Positions 36,060 through 49,000 are shown, numbered from the stretch's first letter. The stretch is 64,000 bases of DNA from Tetrastigma voinierianum (GCA_016808115.1 JAEQBH010001144.1:372001-436000), one strand, 5' to 3'. Numbers and translations are program-made. The notes: generated from the letters alone by a model not told the origin.

Positions 36060-36800
36060 GATGTAGTGGGTTAATTCCCAACAGGTGATTCCTAAGAAAT
36101 CCAGATCACAGTGATTGCCAGTAAATAATGAGCTCATTCTGTAAATTTATGCTACCTCGGGATGGAGGGTGCATAGATTATAGGAAACTTAATCAGGGGT
36201 ACTAGGAAGGAATATTTTCCTCTTGGTTTGTTGATGAATGTTAGAGAGAGGAGTTGCGGGGCATAGATTATTGTTTTCTTGATGGAGTGCTCGAGTCTGA
36301 TCAAATTGAGATAGCTTTGGAAGATCAAAAAAACTACATTGCCCTTTGGTACCTTAAGCGCAAAAGGAAATGTACCAGTTGTATATTGCGGAGACTTTCA
36401 ACGATGCATGATGGGAATTTTTGGTGAGCAACTGATAGAAATCATGACCAAATTTTCATGGATGATTTCGATTTTTGTGGCTAGTTAGAGCTGTTTTGAA
36501 GACACATAAGGTTTTGGAGGAGGGTATCAGAAAAATCTTGTGTTAAATTGGGAAAAATGTCATTTCATGGTAACGCACAAGGTGTGCTTGGGCCACATTG
36601 TATGAAAGATGAGATGAAGTTGATAAGGCCAAGTTGAGAGCGCTTTTCGACCTCCCTACTCCTAAATTGTTCAGACGCTAAGGTCATTCTTGGGCCATGC
36701 TGGTTTTTATGAAGGTTTATAAGGTGCATTATAGCCCGGCCCCTTATGTACTTTGCTTGCAAAATTAATGCTCATGGTGTGGCTTGTGACCTTGCTTCTC
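36060..36800 (+). pseudogene. E4 reverse transcriptase, degenerate
   Basis: VIPKKS opens the domain near 36088. A damaged GWRV...YRKLNQ stretch lies near 36160-36200 and YCFLDG near 36270. An intact active-site strand FMDDF is at 36455-36469, then NLVLNWEKCHFMV at 36537-36575 and LRSFLGHAGFYE near 36680-36715. These are Ty3/gypsy RT palm and thumb landmarks in the right order. Multiple frameshifts and stops separate them. The sequence between the protease and 36060 (35530-36060) is the usual linker, too damaged to read. Confidence 0.8.
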
Positions 36801-37560
36801 TCTTCAAAACAACCTTTGTTGATACCACAATCATAGGTCTCCTAATAGTGGGACACTCCCATTTGAGATCGTAATGCGATGCTAAAGTGATTATGCACCA
36901 TAGGGGCTGTGGTGGGACAGAGGGAAGACAAAGGCTTTTTGTCATTTACTATGCAGGTGCAGACCTCAGACTCTGCTTGGGCGACCTCTGACCCACTGAA
37001 GAGTTCTGTTATTGTGTTTGCTCTATAGAAAAAATTTAGGTCATATATTGTTGGCTCCGCAGTAATATCTTTTGCATGTGCAGCTTTGCGAGTGCGCTCA
37101 CAAGCGGGATCGCAGGCCAAGGTTAACTAGGTGGATTTACTTATGTCGAGGTGACTTTGACCGTGAAGATAAAGGGGTTGAAGCGTGGTGTTTGACCATT
37201 TATCTCGATTAGTTCGATTCAACTCCTCATACCCCCTGGTAGTTTTCGGATAAGCAACTCTTTGTTTCTTGTTCATTACCGTGACATGTTTGACATTATG
37301 AATTACCTGGCAGCTGAATTCCGGCTCGATGGACTTCTCAGCGAAAAGAATTGCGGATATTAAAATACTATTTTGATGATCAGTATCATTTAAATGTCCG
37401 GGATCAAAATAATGAAAGATGTACCCAATGATAAACGGGTGAGGATTTTAACTTTTTGCCATTAAGGCTTGTGGAGGACATTTCTTGCAGCTGACCAATT
37501 TTCTTAATTTGGGTTTTATTGGCATTTGTATTTAAAGATTGTTTGATTCTGAAAACTTGT
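36800..37560 (+). pseudogene. E4 RNase H and tether, degenerate
   Basis: LPFEIVMRC at about 36858-36885 is the RNase H start, with the family motif 'LPFEIMCDAS' damaged just at the catalytic DAS. 'RPRLTRWIYL' near 37115-37145 corresponds to 'KPRLIRWILLLQEF', and 'DKQLF' near 37245 corresponds to the tether. Stops are frequent. It lies between RT and integrase as expected. Confidence 0.6.
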
Positions 37561-38540
37561 AACAAATGAATGACTAGGAGGGTCACAAAAGCGAAACATG
37601 ATGCTCTTGCTGATTCTAAATAATTTAAATTTTCTTTATTTAGATGTCGACTTCATGGGGCCTTTTCCCCCTTCTTGTAAAGCTCTCTACCACCATTGTC
37701 TCTCCATTAACTCGTATCTATGTAGTGGGTTGAGGCAATTCCAGCCCGATGACCATAAGGTTGTCTTGAAATTTATAAAGACATATTTTTTTCTCGTTTG
37801 GAACTCCTCGTGCAATTATTAGTGATGGTGGACTCACTTTTGCAATCGATCTTTTGAAAATCTATTGAAAAATAGCCAGGTCTTATTAAAAATATTGACT
37901 TACCACCCACGGACCAATTCAAAAAGTGGGCTAACTAATAGGGGAGATAAAACATATTTTAGAAAAGTGGTTTGCCTCGAATCGAAAAGATTGGTCACTC
38001 CAAAATCTTACGATGCTCTTTAGGCCTATACTTGCCTTTAAAAAGCTGATACAGTATATGTGTCATAGTAAAATTGCCAGTTTATGGCGGAAAGCACCAT
38101 TTGCAATGAGATGGAACACCGGAGCTTCTTTGAAATTATTCAGAACTTTTAAATTGATCAACCAACGAATTAGCGACTTATTAAGGCTAATGAACTTGAA
38201 GAACTGCGCGGAAGAGTCGTATAAGCTCGGGTACAAGAGCGTGAATTGTTCATGACCGATCTATGCCGGAAAACTTTCGAACCCAATCGGAAAATCTTGC
38301 TATCGACTCAGGTGCATAACTGGGAGCTCATTCTGATTGAGGCCATTTGTTCAGCCAGTTAAGATTGGTTTTACAGCCATACGGAGGCGAGTGGAGATTG
38401 AAAATCCGGACCGCAGAACTCACTTCAAGATTGGAATGCCCGGCGCACAAAACCATTCCTTAGGCATTTCTATCTCCCTCCACGAGCATCTTTTGTGGAC
38501 TTAGTAGACACCTTTCTACCAAAACTCTCCTTCCAGTAAC
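37560..38540 (+). pseudogene. E4 integrase, degenerate
   Basis: The core start DVDFMGPFPPS at 37640-37672 matches 'IDFMGPFPSS', followed by DHKVVLKFIKTYFF near 37750-37790, ISDGGLTF near 37820-37845 and EIKHILEKWFAS near 37945-37980. These are the Athila-type catalytic-core landmarks in order. A damaged C-terminal part continues to about 38540. The upstream zinc finger is not clearly readable. It would have inserted the element cDNA. Confidence 0.7.
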
Positions 38541-39600
38541 CTCATTCTCAACTTATTTGTATATAGTTTGTTTATTTTGTTCATGGCACTATTTTTATTG
38601 TTTTACGCCCATTTGTTTTATTTCCATTTTTCTTTTGTGAGCCAAGAGAAATGAAATCGTGGAGCTCTTGTTTCTCTTGCCTCGGTCTGTTTAAGTAGGG
38701 GTGCCATGGTTAAACATTGGGAATGATATAGCATTCTGTTAATGGGGGTAGGGTTGGTTGAGGCAGTAACTTCTGCGCTGATATATGTTCGAGTGGGTCA
38801 AATTTTCAAAATTTGCTTCTTTTGAAGTAGTATGTTTACACGCCTTGTACATACCATGATCTCAGCCACCTCTCCACATCATCTTATCGCATGTACATCT
38901 CAGCAGCACACCTTAAACTTTGTGTTCTTATGGATTGTCCCCCTTGCATTCTACCTACCTTCTTTGCTCCACCACGAACCACAGACATAATTCAAAATTT
39001 CTCGATCATACCGTTCATTGCTTCCATTTGTATCAATTTAGTGGTGTGTTATGCTTCATCAAAATCATAGTCTTTATGGAACATCTTGCATAATTGGAAA
39101 ATGATTAAGAGTAGTGACTCGTGGCATACACACAAGTTGTGTGTCATCCCTTGCACCCATTTTGAGCTTAAAGTTGCCAAATTCGGGCGCATGGGCTTGT
39201 GGGTGGAATGGCCCGAAGTAAACCATGGAAGATTGTGGGCACATAGAAGAAATTTGGTGACCCGAGTCTACGAACCACCCAGGTTAGTTGTGGAATACGA
39301 ACAAGAAAAAAGGGAACATACGTGAAACTGGGATGAAGGCAATTACTGAAATGTCAAATGATTATCCAAACACTCTGCTCCCAGTGAAAGTAAAAAAAAA
39401 AGAAAAAAAAACAATTCACTATATAATAACGAAAAAAAAAAAAGAAGAAAAGAAAAAAATCAGTTTGGGAACAATTGTACCCGATACGCTTGTGCATCTT
39501 TGGTACAACTTATTGAAAGTCGCGATCGCGAGATTACAATTTGACTTAACATATCGATGAGCTTATTAAAGTAAATGGTCAGGTAAGTTATCTTGATTTT
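38540..39600. other. E4 non-coding stretch after integrase
   Basis: Pyrimidine-rich then mixed sequence, with A-rich runs near 39392-39460. Frames here are short or low-complexity and match nothing recognised. Confidence 0.35.
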
Positions 39601-41210
39601 ATCACTAACATGTAAGATCTGCTGGAAGAATTCTGAAGGGCCTTTAAACCGGGTGGCCCTCTTCATTTTCCATATCGCGCCTCCCTAAGTTGAGCCATAG
39701 GCTTGTTTGCTTCCTCTCCTGAGCATTCCCAGAGATCGGTTGCTGCCGGGGTTTTCGGTGTCGAGTTTCGGATTGTTTATGCGCAATCGGTGTTCGAGTG
39801 GTAAGCCTACGACTCTTTTACTAGCATTGTTGATCTTCTCTCATTTACTATACATGGATTTGTTTGGTTGGTTGGTTGATATTATTACATGATTCTTTGG
39901 TTGGGTACATGTTGTCGGTATGGTAGAGTATTATCGATGTACGAGGCCGGCCAGTCTTTGTTCGAACAGGGTTTTTTGGATATGATGATATATATGAAAA
40001 GGCGTGGTATTATTGCTATCATTGCCATTTCCATGGCACATTATAAGAATATCGGGAGAGGAAAGGCATCCAGTTCCTCTATGGAACAAGCTGTGAAGAA
40101 ATAAAATTGCTTTGGTAGGTCAGAAGGAAGGAAAAGCGAATTCGTCCTCTTGGAAGAGTGAGGAAATTATCAGACCAGTGTGAAGAAATAGAGGCTATGT
40201 TTTGGGGATTAGGAAACACGAAAAAATGGACCGGTCGATAGCGAATAGGGGGTTTCCCGCTGCGAGAGGGATGTTAATTTGGAAGCGTTTTTATCTTCTC
40301 ATCCCGTAGAGGATTATCCGAAACGAATATACGCCGTGCTGCGAGGTCGCGGATACTTACCTTGATGGATTCGGGAGTTCTCGCTAGCTTGAAGGAAAAT
40401 CAAGCGAGGTTGAAACGTATTGGAGACTTGATGATGGGAAGCGGCTTAAGTAGCCACTCTGACTCAATAGCACATGCCTGCTATATCGTCGCCACGCTTG
40501 GATGGAAACCATATCAGCAATTTTATTAAACCGATGCCCGGTTGTTCACTTTGAGGCTATAATGCACCGCCCTGTGCCCATGAGTGGTTGCAAAAGAATT
40601 AAGATTTCTGGAAACTCAAGCCCGAATCGCCCGATGAACAAGATCATTCTGATAAATTTGGCGAAGGAGTGAAAAGTCTGACGAGATTAGGTTGTTATGC
40701 GAGGTTATATTTGGGAAGGCGATTGGTATCATTAGTCATATGGTGCTTGAATGAGAGTTCTTACAATATTCGCGTGCAAGCGGCGCATTCTGGGTCCCGC
40801 CACTTGTGACTAGTATTGTAGAAGAAGCGGGGATGAGGGGAACGGTTGAGAGGTGTTTCTAAATTTGGAAGATCCTGGTAAGGTGAGAGGCGGGCGAAGC
40901 GTCCACTAGGCCCTGACCCTCGGTGCCTTGATGCCTCTTCACGGGACCCTTCATCCACAACCCCGACACCATGAGCACATCGCCATTGAGAGGATCGGCG
41001 GTGGATGAGAATTGGTTCAAGTGCATTCTAGAGTGGCTTAATTTGGATTGGCGCCTCTCGGGAAGCGAGGCCATTTTTCGAAGAGGCGCGGATGGAGGAT
41101 GCACTTCTCGAGGATCTAGAGGTCTGATGGATTGGATAGTTGTGTAAATGATGATGCATTCTCTTCTAAGGAGGATGAGGACGACGCTGCATAGCTTTCT
41201 TTAGGCTAGA
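39600..41210 (+). pseudogene. E4 3' region, possible third ORF, unrecognised
   Basis: Several adjoining frames occur in different phases: a hydrophobic piece at 39707-39892, then one at 39889-40104 with a basic Ser-rich end, then shorter ones to about 41200. The GC content rises towards 41.1 kb. The position, between integrase and the 3' LTR, is where Athila-like elements may carry an extra ORF. The translated pieces do not match the E3/E5 extra ORF or any family recognised. An env-like role cannot be inferred. Confidence 0.3.
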
Positions 41211-41697
41211 CTAGGGTGGTGTTGGCAATCGGGTAGTAGACCTTAGCCGTATTATGCAAGCACGGGTTTTGATCTTTTTACCTTTTCTTTGGTTTTACAG
41301 CCCACGGTCGTTATAAACTTTTAAGACCTCTTTGATTCTACTTATGTTTGTTGTTCCTTTTGACATTATGGATGATGGTTACGTGTTCTATGTTATGTGA
41401 TTGGTTACCTTATATCGATCACTACAGTTCACCGCTTGCATGACCACCTTACATGTCTTAAAGTCTATAATCCTTATTTGAATAACCAATTTTGTGTTAG
41501 CCTGTTATGATGTTCATTGTGTAAGAATGTGGTTGGTTTAAATGAGTCATCTTTGGTGCATACTAAATTGGTGCAATATTTTATTCCATAATTTACTATT
41601 TTGAGATTCTTTTAGCTTGACTATCACAGGAGGTGCCTTGTTGAGATTCATACCTAGTGGGTGATTTAGATCAATCTTGCTAGGGACTAGCAAGATC

Positions 41698-41709
41698 TGG
41701 AGTTGGGGG
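41698..41709 (+). promoter_or_regulatory. E4 polypurine tract
   Basis: ggagttgggggt-type purine run immediately before the 3' LTR start TGTAAATGAATACAC at 41710. Confidence 0.7.
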
Positions 41710-43204
41710 TGTAAATGAATACACATTTGAGGTGATAGTATAGTAAGTTTAGCGTCAAGTCTGAATTTACCCCACATTTGGCATAAGAATAGGTACTTCT
41801 AATTTCTTCTATGTTTTTTAGACTTGTGCAGGTCTTTCAGGTTTAAAACGTAAGTGCACAAGGATGTATGCGGGAAGGCAATATGAAGCACTGTGGATGT
41901 GGGTGAACAATTAGTGAAGTCTGGGAACTCCAGCCAAAGCAAAGAGCTTGGAGTGGACATATTGTGCAAGTCTGACCAAATGTCTGGGTGATAACAGTGG
42001 ACATATTAATAAGTCTGACCCAAGGCTTATGCAGGTACAACTTTCTTGAAAAGTAGCAGTGGACATATTCATGCGGTACAATGAAACTTGTACCGTTTCA
42101 ATAACAGAAAAATTGATGGACATATTGCAGATTTTATTGACTTTGTCTCAAATTTACAACTAAACAATGACGGTGGGTGAAATTTAATAGGTACATCGCT
42201 AACATGTCTGCAGAATTGCAAGCTACATGGAAGTGCGGGATTTATTAAGAACTCGATCCGGACCAGTGGGGGCTCTTCTCAATGAACCAAGGCTGGAAGG
42301 AATCACATTGGAGGGGATATAAAAGTGAGAGGATGGACACAAGTAATAGGCAGTTTTTCACTTCTAGGGTTTAGGTTTGATAGAGTTTTCTCCATTTTTT
42401 GATTGGAGCTTATATCCAGTTTGATTTTACTCTTTTAAGTTTGGATTCAAGCGTTTGTAATCTTCCCGGCATAATTTGTTACTGCTTCAAATCCTAGTAA
42501 TTTATATTCTTCATTCTGGGTTTTGAGATTAATTAGTTTCCTCAAAGTCTTTGTTTTTATGATTAATGTTCTTGACTTTAATTGTAGATAAGTTTTTATG
42601 GAGTTCTAAACCCCTCACTGTAACGGGATCCTACGGGGAAACTCACTTTGATCAGGCCAAGTCTCAGATTCCTCTTTTGATCTTCAATGGATTGTGTAAT
42701 GAGTTGAGTAGAAAGGTTGTAAATCTTAATTTGGGCATGCTCCTTCCCATTAAATTGTTGCTTTGAATCATAATTTTGTTGTGGCGATCTTGAATATGCA
42801 AGCTAAGGGTTGCGTAGTGAGACAAGTGTTTAGTATTTACTCCAATCGTCCTTATTTTCCAAGAGCATTTAAAGACAAATCCTCCCATCAAGACCATTTA
42901 TCAATGGTTCCTAGATGGTTATAAAACAATTAGGATTTACGATCAGAAGTGAGTGGAACCCTAAAAATCCCAGCAATTGTCTTTCTATTTTAAAACATTC
43001 AAACCAATCAACAATTCAGTCAAACAACACAACATTACAATTTTCTTTAAATCATACTTTTAGTGGAGAATAGCTCCTATTGATCAACAAAATCAGACCA
43101 CTCCCTGTGGAGATGACCTGTGGATTCCAACAGTATTACAATGCTAGATAACCATAATTCCTACGCTTGGGAATAGAATTAGGCATACTAATTAGGACGA
43201 AGCA
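41710..43204 (+). repeat. E4 3' LTR
   Basis: 1495 bases from TGTAAATGAATACAC to ...GACGAAGCA, followed by the aaggg target duplication. It matches the 5' LTR at 31476-32896. A TATAAAAG box at 42318-42325 marks the likely core promoter. Confidence 0.85.
42318..42325 (+). promoter_or_regulatory. TATA box of the E4 3' LTR
   Basis: TATAAAAG in 'ggggatataaaagtgag'. The same segment is deleted in the 5' LTR, so E4 has no intact promoter upstream of gag. Confidence 0.5.
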
Positions 43205-43209
43205 AAGGG

Positions 43210-44302
43210 TAGTTAGTCTTTTGATTTATCATCAATCCTCATGGGAAAGATATCTGGACTTAAAAATCCATTTTTATTGCTTGTACGACCTGTGCACTTG
43301 CAATGATTAAGACCAAACTAGAATTTTAATGAATCCATTTTACAAAAAGAACAAACCCATATTTTTATAAACACAAATAATCGGTCAACAAGTTTTTTAG
43401 CACCGTTGTCAGGGACTTTAATTAGTCTTTGGTAGCAGTGTGCAGAAATTTGGTTAACCCCTTCCTTCCCTAGAGTAAGTAAATCCTAAGGGGTGTCTCA
43501 ATACCTAGTACCTTAAAGCTAACTAGTCTGGGAGCTACTGATCTAAAGCTCGCTAAGGGTTGATAGAAAGCTTAAGGAGGTTTAGACATTGCACCACTCT
43601 AATAACATTGTCTTGAAAAGAAAAAATAAATAAAAAGGCTTCTTAGTGTTTGCTAAAAGAATGAAAACTTTGTGTATAGTTTAAAGGTGATATGAGGAGT
43701 ATGGAATGAGATGCACCCCAACAAGTTTTGGGGTGCTTTAGAGTGTCATTGTGCTAATGGTGAGAATAAGAATGGAGTATAAGCTGTGAATGGAGGAAAA
43801 TATGTATGTTTTGGTAAGTTTTACCTTAAATGACTACTCAACTACCCCTTACCCAAGCCTTACATTACAAGCCTATTAAGACCTATTTGATCTCAAGAGT
43901 TGTGTGCCTACATTAGTAGAGAGTGATAAGAGCAAGCCTATGGAACCTAAATATACTATCTTAGGAGATCCGCGTACTTATCTCAATTCTCATAAACTCA
44001 TCTAGCTTACTGATTGTTTGGATAAGGAAGACCACACACACACACTAGTAGAGAACCATGGTCTAAATTTTCTATTATGAGATTAATTCATTATTTAAAT
44101 AAATAAATTATTTTGATTTTATTCTCTATATTTTTTGTAAGGGTAATTCATGAGGCACATATCACATACCCCTTGGCAAGCTTGATTAATCAGTTTTGGT
44201 TAAATAAAAATTGTGAAATGAACTCTTCTCTTCCATTGCTTGGGGACAAGCAACTTCTTTCTTTTCTTTGCTTAAGGATAAACAAAACTTTAAGTATGAG
44301 GG
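43210..44302 (+). mobile_element. Relic of a Tat/Athila-like element: LTR tail, primer site, short interior
   Basis: The tail 'gcttgtacgacctgtgcacttgc' (about 43279-43301) and 'aataatcggtcaacaag' are followed by TTAGCACCGTTGTCAGGGA at 43393-43411, which matches the tRNA-Asp-complementary primer site apart from C-to-T and G-to-A changes. About 0.9 kb later a purine run 'tttaagtatgagggtg' (about 44289-44304) precedes a new LTR. The interior carries no gag or pol wording, so the coding part is deleted or this was a non-coding derivative. E4 abuts its left edge. Confidence 0.5.
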
Positions 44303-45600
44303 TGTTTGATGACTGTGAAACTCATCTATGTTTTTAGTTCATTTCACATGTTATTTTTTAGTATTTTATATCCATATTCATGTAAAGCTCATAAAATTTC
44401 CTCTAAACTTAGTTTTGTAGGATTCTTGAGGAAAAGAAAGTGATTTGGCAAGAAATGAGCAATATTTTTCCAAAAGGAGAGTCAACCGAGTGTTTCACAG
44501 CGCGTCATTTGGGAAGATGAATTTTTCTGTACCATCTAAAACATTAAGTGGTTCAACTTTACCCATGGTTGCATTCTACATTCAATGATTTTTCCAACAA
44601 CACCTCACACGCCCAAATCCAAGTTAAAATGAAGAAGTTATGGCCCCGAAGAGTTGGAGAAGAAAACAAGTAGCTAAGTAGAAATAAATGTAGCGACAAA
44701 CCTAGAAAATGTCGTGAAAAAAGGCGTATGATTGACCAGAAAGGCCCGAAAATTGATGTTTTGGACTGTTTTCAAGCCCATTTCACCCTAGGACTATAAA
44801 TACTCATTTTTTATATTTTTAGTGCAAAAAAGGAGGTGGGAGAACACCTCTCATGAGGGTTTCTCTCTCTAAAACCTTCCCATATTTCAGTTTAGCTTAG
44901 AGTTTTGATTTTTAGTAGATCTTAGAGTAGTTTTAGAGCATATTTTTATTTGTATTGAAGAGATTTTGGTGTTGTACTCAAAGATCCATATTTCATTATT
45001 GTTGAGACGAAGATTGAAGCTCAAATCAAGATTTGTTCTCTCACTCCTTATCTCTTGATTTATTTCTTCATTTTTCTACTTGTTGCTTGATTGGTGACGA
45101 TTGGAATCCAATAATGGAACATTAAACACCCTCTAATGGTGGGGATTAATTGTTGAACATTCAGATTTGCAGATTTATAGTTTATTTTGTGGGTTTCAAA
45201 ACTGAATTTATATAATCGACATTGTTCTTGTAATGAACTGTTATAAGTATTAGTAGATTATACACAAAAAGAGTTGTATATGTGCTCTGATTTCCAAGAG
45301 GCCTCTAAGTGACACAAAGAAGACCATACCTGAGAACAAAGAACAACAACTTGGGGGTATGATAAACTGATATTTTTATAACTAATACACTCTAAATATC
45401 ATTGTGGTGAATCATAAGTGTTGTTCTAACCTTTGACTTCAAGGTTCCCTTCTAAGTGACAGCAGAAGTGTGTTCCCGAGGCATAAGGACCAACAAATGA
45501 TTTATTAGTTTAATTTTTAGAGGTCTCATCTCAATTTGGTAGAATAATCTTGATCCCGTGTTAGTAAAGATTCTAATCAAGGAGAGAGTATTCTATTTGA
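44303..45600 (+). repeat. LTR downstream of the relic (3' LTR-like)
   Basis: Starts TGTTTGATGACTGTGAAACTC after the purine run and contains a promoter-like 'ggactataaatactc' (44791-44805). Its right end is not defined and no second copy occurs in the window, so the limit is approximate. Confidence 0.45.
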
Positions 45601-46050
45601 AATGCAGAATGAGGTACTAATTGTATTAGAGAAGACTTGTGTTACCCTATTTATGGGGGTAAGTTGTCTTCAGTCCTAAAAAATGGTTGTGAAGTACGGG
45701 TTTAGGAAAAACAACCAAATATTAAAGAGGATCGAATCCTAAAAGTAGCTATTTATACCCATCAACCTGGTTTAGGAATATGGTTATCTAAATAGTGAAA
45801 TGTATAGTGTCATGAGGTATTCCAAGGCTATACTACTTTGCCCTTGGACAAATCAAACATTCAACTCACAAATGTTATGCTTTAAAAGAAATGCAAATTG
45901 ATTATTAAATGATTATTCACATCCCTAGTGCCCCTCTTCATACATTTTAGACTTTAGTAGTTGTTTGCTTGGTAGATTTTAAAATTAGTTGATTAGTTTT
46001 AAATCAATTTTTTCTTTAGTTAAATTGATTTTAATTATCATCAATTAGTT
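45600..46050. other. Unassigned stretch before the copia remnant
   Basis: AT-rich sequence with no reading frame or repeat recognised. It is either LTR tail or a junction produced when the 5' half of the copia element was lost. Confidence 0.25.
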
Positions 46051-49000
46051 GGTTATGTTACCTGATCCTAAAAAGAGGAGAATAGGATCAAAGACTTTTG
46101 ATTGCATGTTTATAAGGTATGCTAGTAATAGTGCGGCTTATAGATTTCTAGTTTTGAAAAGTGATGTTCTAGAGATGCAACCTTTATGCGAGGCAAAAAT
46201 GCGAATTTTCTAACACATTTTCCACTTTTGAAAAATTTCTCATACACCCACAATTAGGGATGATATAGAAAACTCATATGATGAGCATGTGCCCTCACAT
46301 GGATGATATGGAAGCGCTCATGATGAGTTGAGAATGAGTAAGAGACAAAGAAAAGAGGTTTCCTTTGGAGATGATTTTTATACTTAATTGAAAATGAACC
46401 ATTCTCTTATTTTGAAAAGAAACCATTAAAACTGAGCTTGACTCGATTTTAAAGAATCAAACGTGGGAATTAGTCGATTTACCTTCAGGAGAAAAACATA
46501 TTGGTTACAAGTGGATTTTCAAAAGAAAATATTTACCATATGGTTCTATTGAAAAATATAAAGCTAGGTTAGTAGCCAAAGGTTTTTCAGAAAAACAAAA
46601 TGTTGACTATTTTGATACATTTGCTCTTGTTACTAGGATTTCTTCCATTTGTATTGTGATTGCTTTAGCTTCTATTCATAGACTTTTTATCCATCAAATG
46701 AATGCTAAAACAGCTTTTTTAAATGGAGATTTAGAGGAAGAAATTTACATGTTACCACCTGAAGGTTGTATTACACATGTGACGCCCTAAAACCCGGGGG
46801 TCCCGTTGACCATCGTCAACCTGTGTGTCTCATATCATAAGACCCATACATGAGTAAAATGCCCCAATAGGGCCCATCATCCATACTCGTTCATACAGTT
46901 ACAAAACCATACGTTTCTATAGATTCAAGAGTTATTACATCACTCTTAATACAAAACATATATTAAAACTAGTTCGTTATAATATATACACAAAACATGA
47001 ATCAAGGCCACAATCCGGCCCGCTTCATAATCCCGGCCTCTAAGGAGTGTCGTCTGCCTGTATCTATCCTGTACCTGAAAGGGGGATCCCACGATGGGGT
47101 GAGCAATTCCCAGTATTTGAATTTTCCTACATGGGTTACTCCCCACCTAAGTGCTCATGCAATGGCACACCAAACATTCAAGTAAAATATACAAGTCCCT
47201 ACTAAAATATCTACATGTTATGGATGAGAATGTAGGCTTACCTTTCCCTTCTCGAGCCCTCATTTTGACTCCCTCACGCATGCTAAGCCAAAGTGTGGCT
47301 TACTATTTCAAAACAAAAGGTTTTTGTTCTTGAAAACATAATACCAATTTTTTGATAAAATTCAATTGGACAACCCTACGAGGTGAATTGCTTGATAACT
47401 CTCCGAAAAAGTCATGGGTCTTCCTCCAAGATGAACTGTTGGACAACTCTCTAAGGAAATTCTTCGGAAAATCTTCCCATAAAATCCATTTGACAACCAT
47501 GTTTTTCATGTCATGCACTCATCCCTACTATTCTAGGTTACCCTAGTGCATATGAAATGCAATATACCATTTCACAATAATTCATGTTAATATATCAAGC
47601 ATGCATATATTAACGAAAATCATACACAAACAACATGTTATTCATTCATAGTAAGAACACAAAAAATTAGCTCACATGGGCTAATAAATAAACCCGGCTT
47701 GATCCATCTTGGACTGCGAGAACATCACCAACAACATAGCATGTTATTAGACATATCAATAACATATCGACACCTGAAGCTTAACACACATATAGTCCCA
47801 CGGTCGGTTTCGAACGGTCAAAGCATGCAGGGATATCGCCACTCGGTCAAGTTTTTTGGAACGAATGAGCGAACATTCAGATCATAACATCATAACAACT
47901 TAAAATGGATCGATCTTAGCCAAAGAATAAATCAAGTAGGAGAAAACCCCTACATCCAGGAGTTGCCGGAACTCCACAATATTGGTACCCACGCATAGCA
48001 CTTGAAGTGGGGATCAACTTTGCCTCTAGTCTCGTCGGAATTTGACGGACGGATCATAGGGAAATCTATAGAGAAGGTAGAGCTTTTCTCTATAAACTCT
48101 CTTCCTTTCTCCCTCTTTCTCTCTCTTTCTCTCTTTTTCCCTCCTAAACCGATTGGTAGAAGATAGGGGTCAAATGAGATGTCCTCTCACTTGCCACATG
48201 TCCAATTCTAATTAGTTCTTTGGATTATACCCTAACCACTTATCCATCTACCATGGATTTTCACCCAATCACAAGTTACCACATGTCTCTCATGGGTCCC
48301 ATTTGTGCTCATGTTTGGCTCATTCTGCACATGACACGTGGCACCTCTTGAGCCACTCACAATGTGTCAAGTGTCTCGCAACACTCTCGGTGCCTTTAAA
48401 AACATGAAATTTTGACTGTCTCGGAATTCGACGAAATTCGACGTGGTAGATAGATTTTGGAAGATGATTCCAACGATGAAGTCCGTTTTGTCATCCGAGA
48501 TCTAGAAAAATTACGGATTTTGACCGAAATTACTGTTTTATCCTTTTTAAAAAAATTAGAATTTTCTGGGGTCTTACAACACATGAGAAAGAAAATAAAG
48601 TTTGCAAATTAAACAAGTCTCTATATGGTTTAAAACAAACATCGAAATAGTGGCATGAGAAATTTGATAATGCTTTGTTGGAAAAAGGTTTTTTATATGT
48701 TGAAGTGGATAAATGTGTATATAAAAAGTGTATAGGAAAAGAATGTGTAATTATTGCATTGTATGTAGATGATATGTTGATTTTTGGCACTAGCTTGAGT
48801 ATGGTACATAGTTCCAAGAGATTTCTAACTTCACATTTTGACATGAATCATATGGGTGAAGCTAAGGTAATTTTGGGTGTGAAGATCACAAGGATGAGTG
48901 ATAGTATAATGCTATCACAAGAACATTATGTTGAGAAAATACTCAAGAGGTTTGGACATTTAGATGTCAAACCTGTGAGTACTCCTTACAATGCTAACAT

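Larger units (their letters stand above)
31476..43204 (+). mobile_element. E4: Athila-like Ty3/gypsy element, full length but decayed
   Basis: An 11.7-kb plus-strand element with 5' LTR 31476-32896, degenerate primer-binding site, gag, protease, RT, RNase H, integrase, a long 3' portion, polypurine tract and 3' LTR 41710-43204. The 5-mer aaggg at 31471-31475 and 43205-43209 is a perfect target-site duplication, which fixes both ends. Domain order is Ty3/gypsy, and wording in gag, protease and RT is Athila-like. All coding parts carry stops and frameshifts, though the RT active-site strand FMDD is still intact. Confidence 0.85.
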
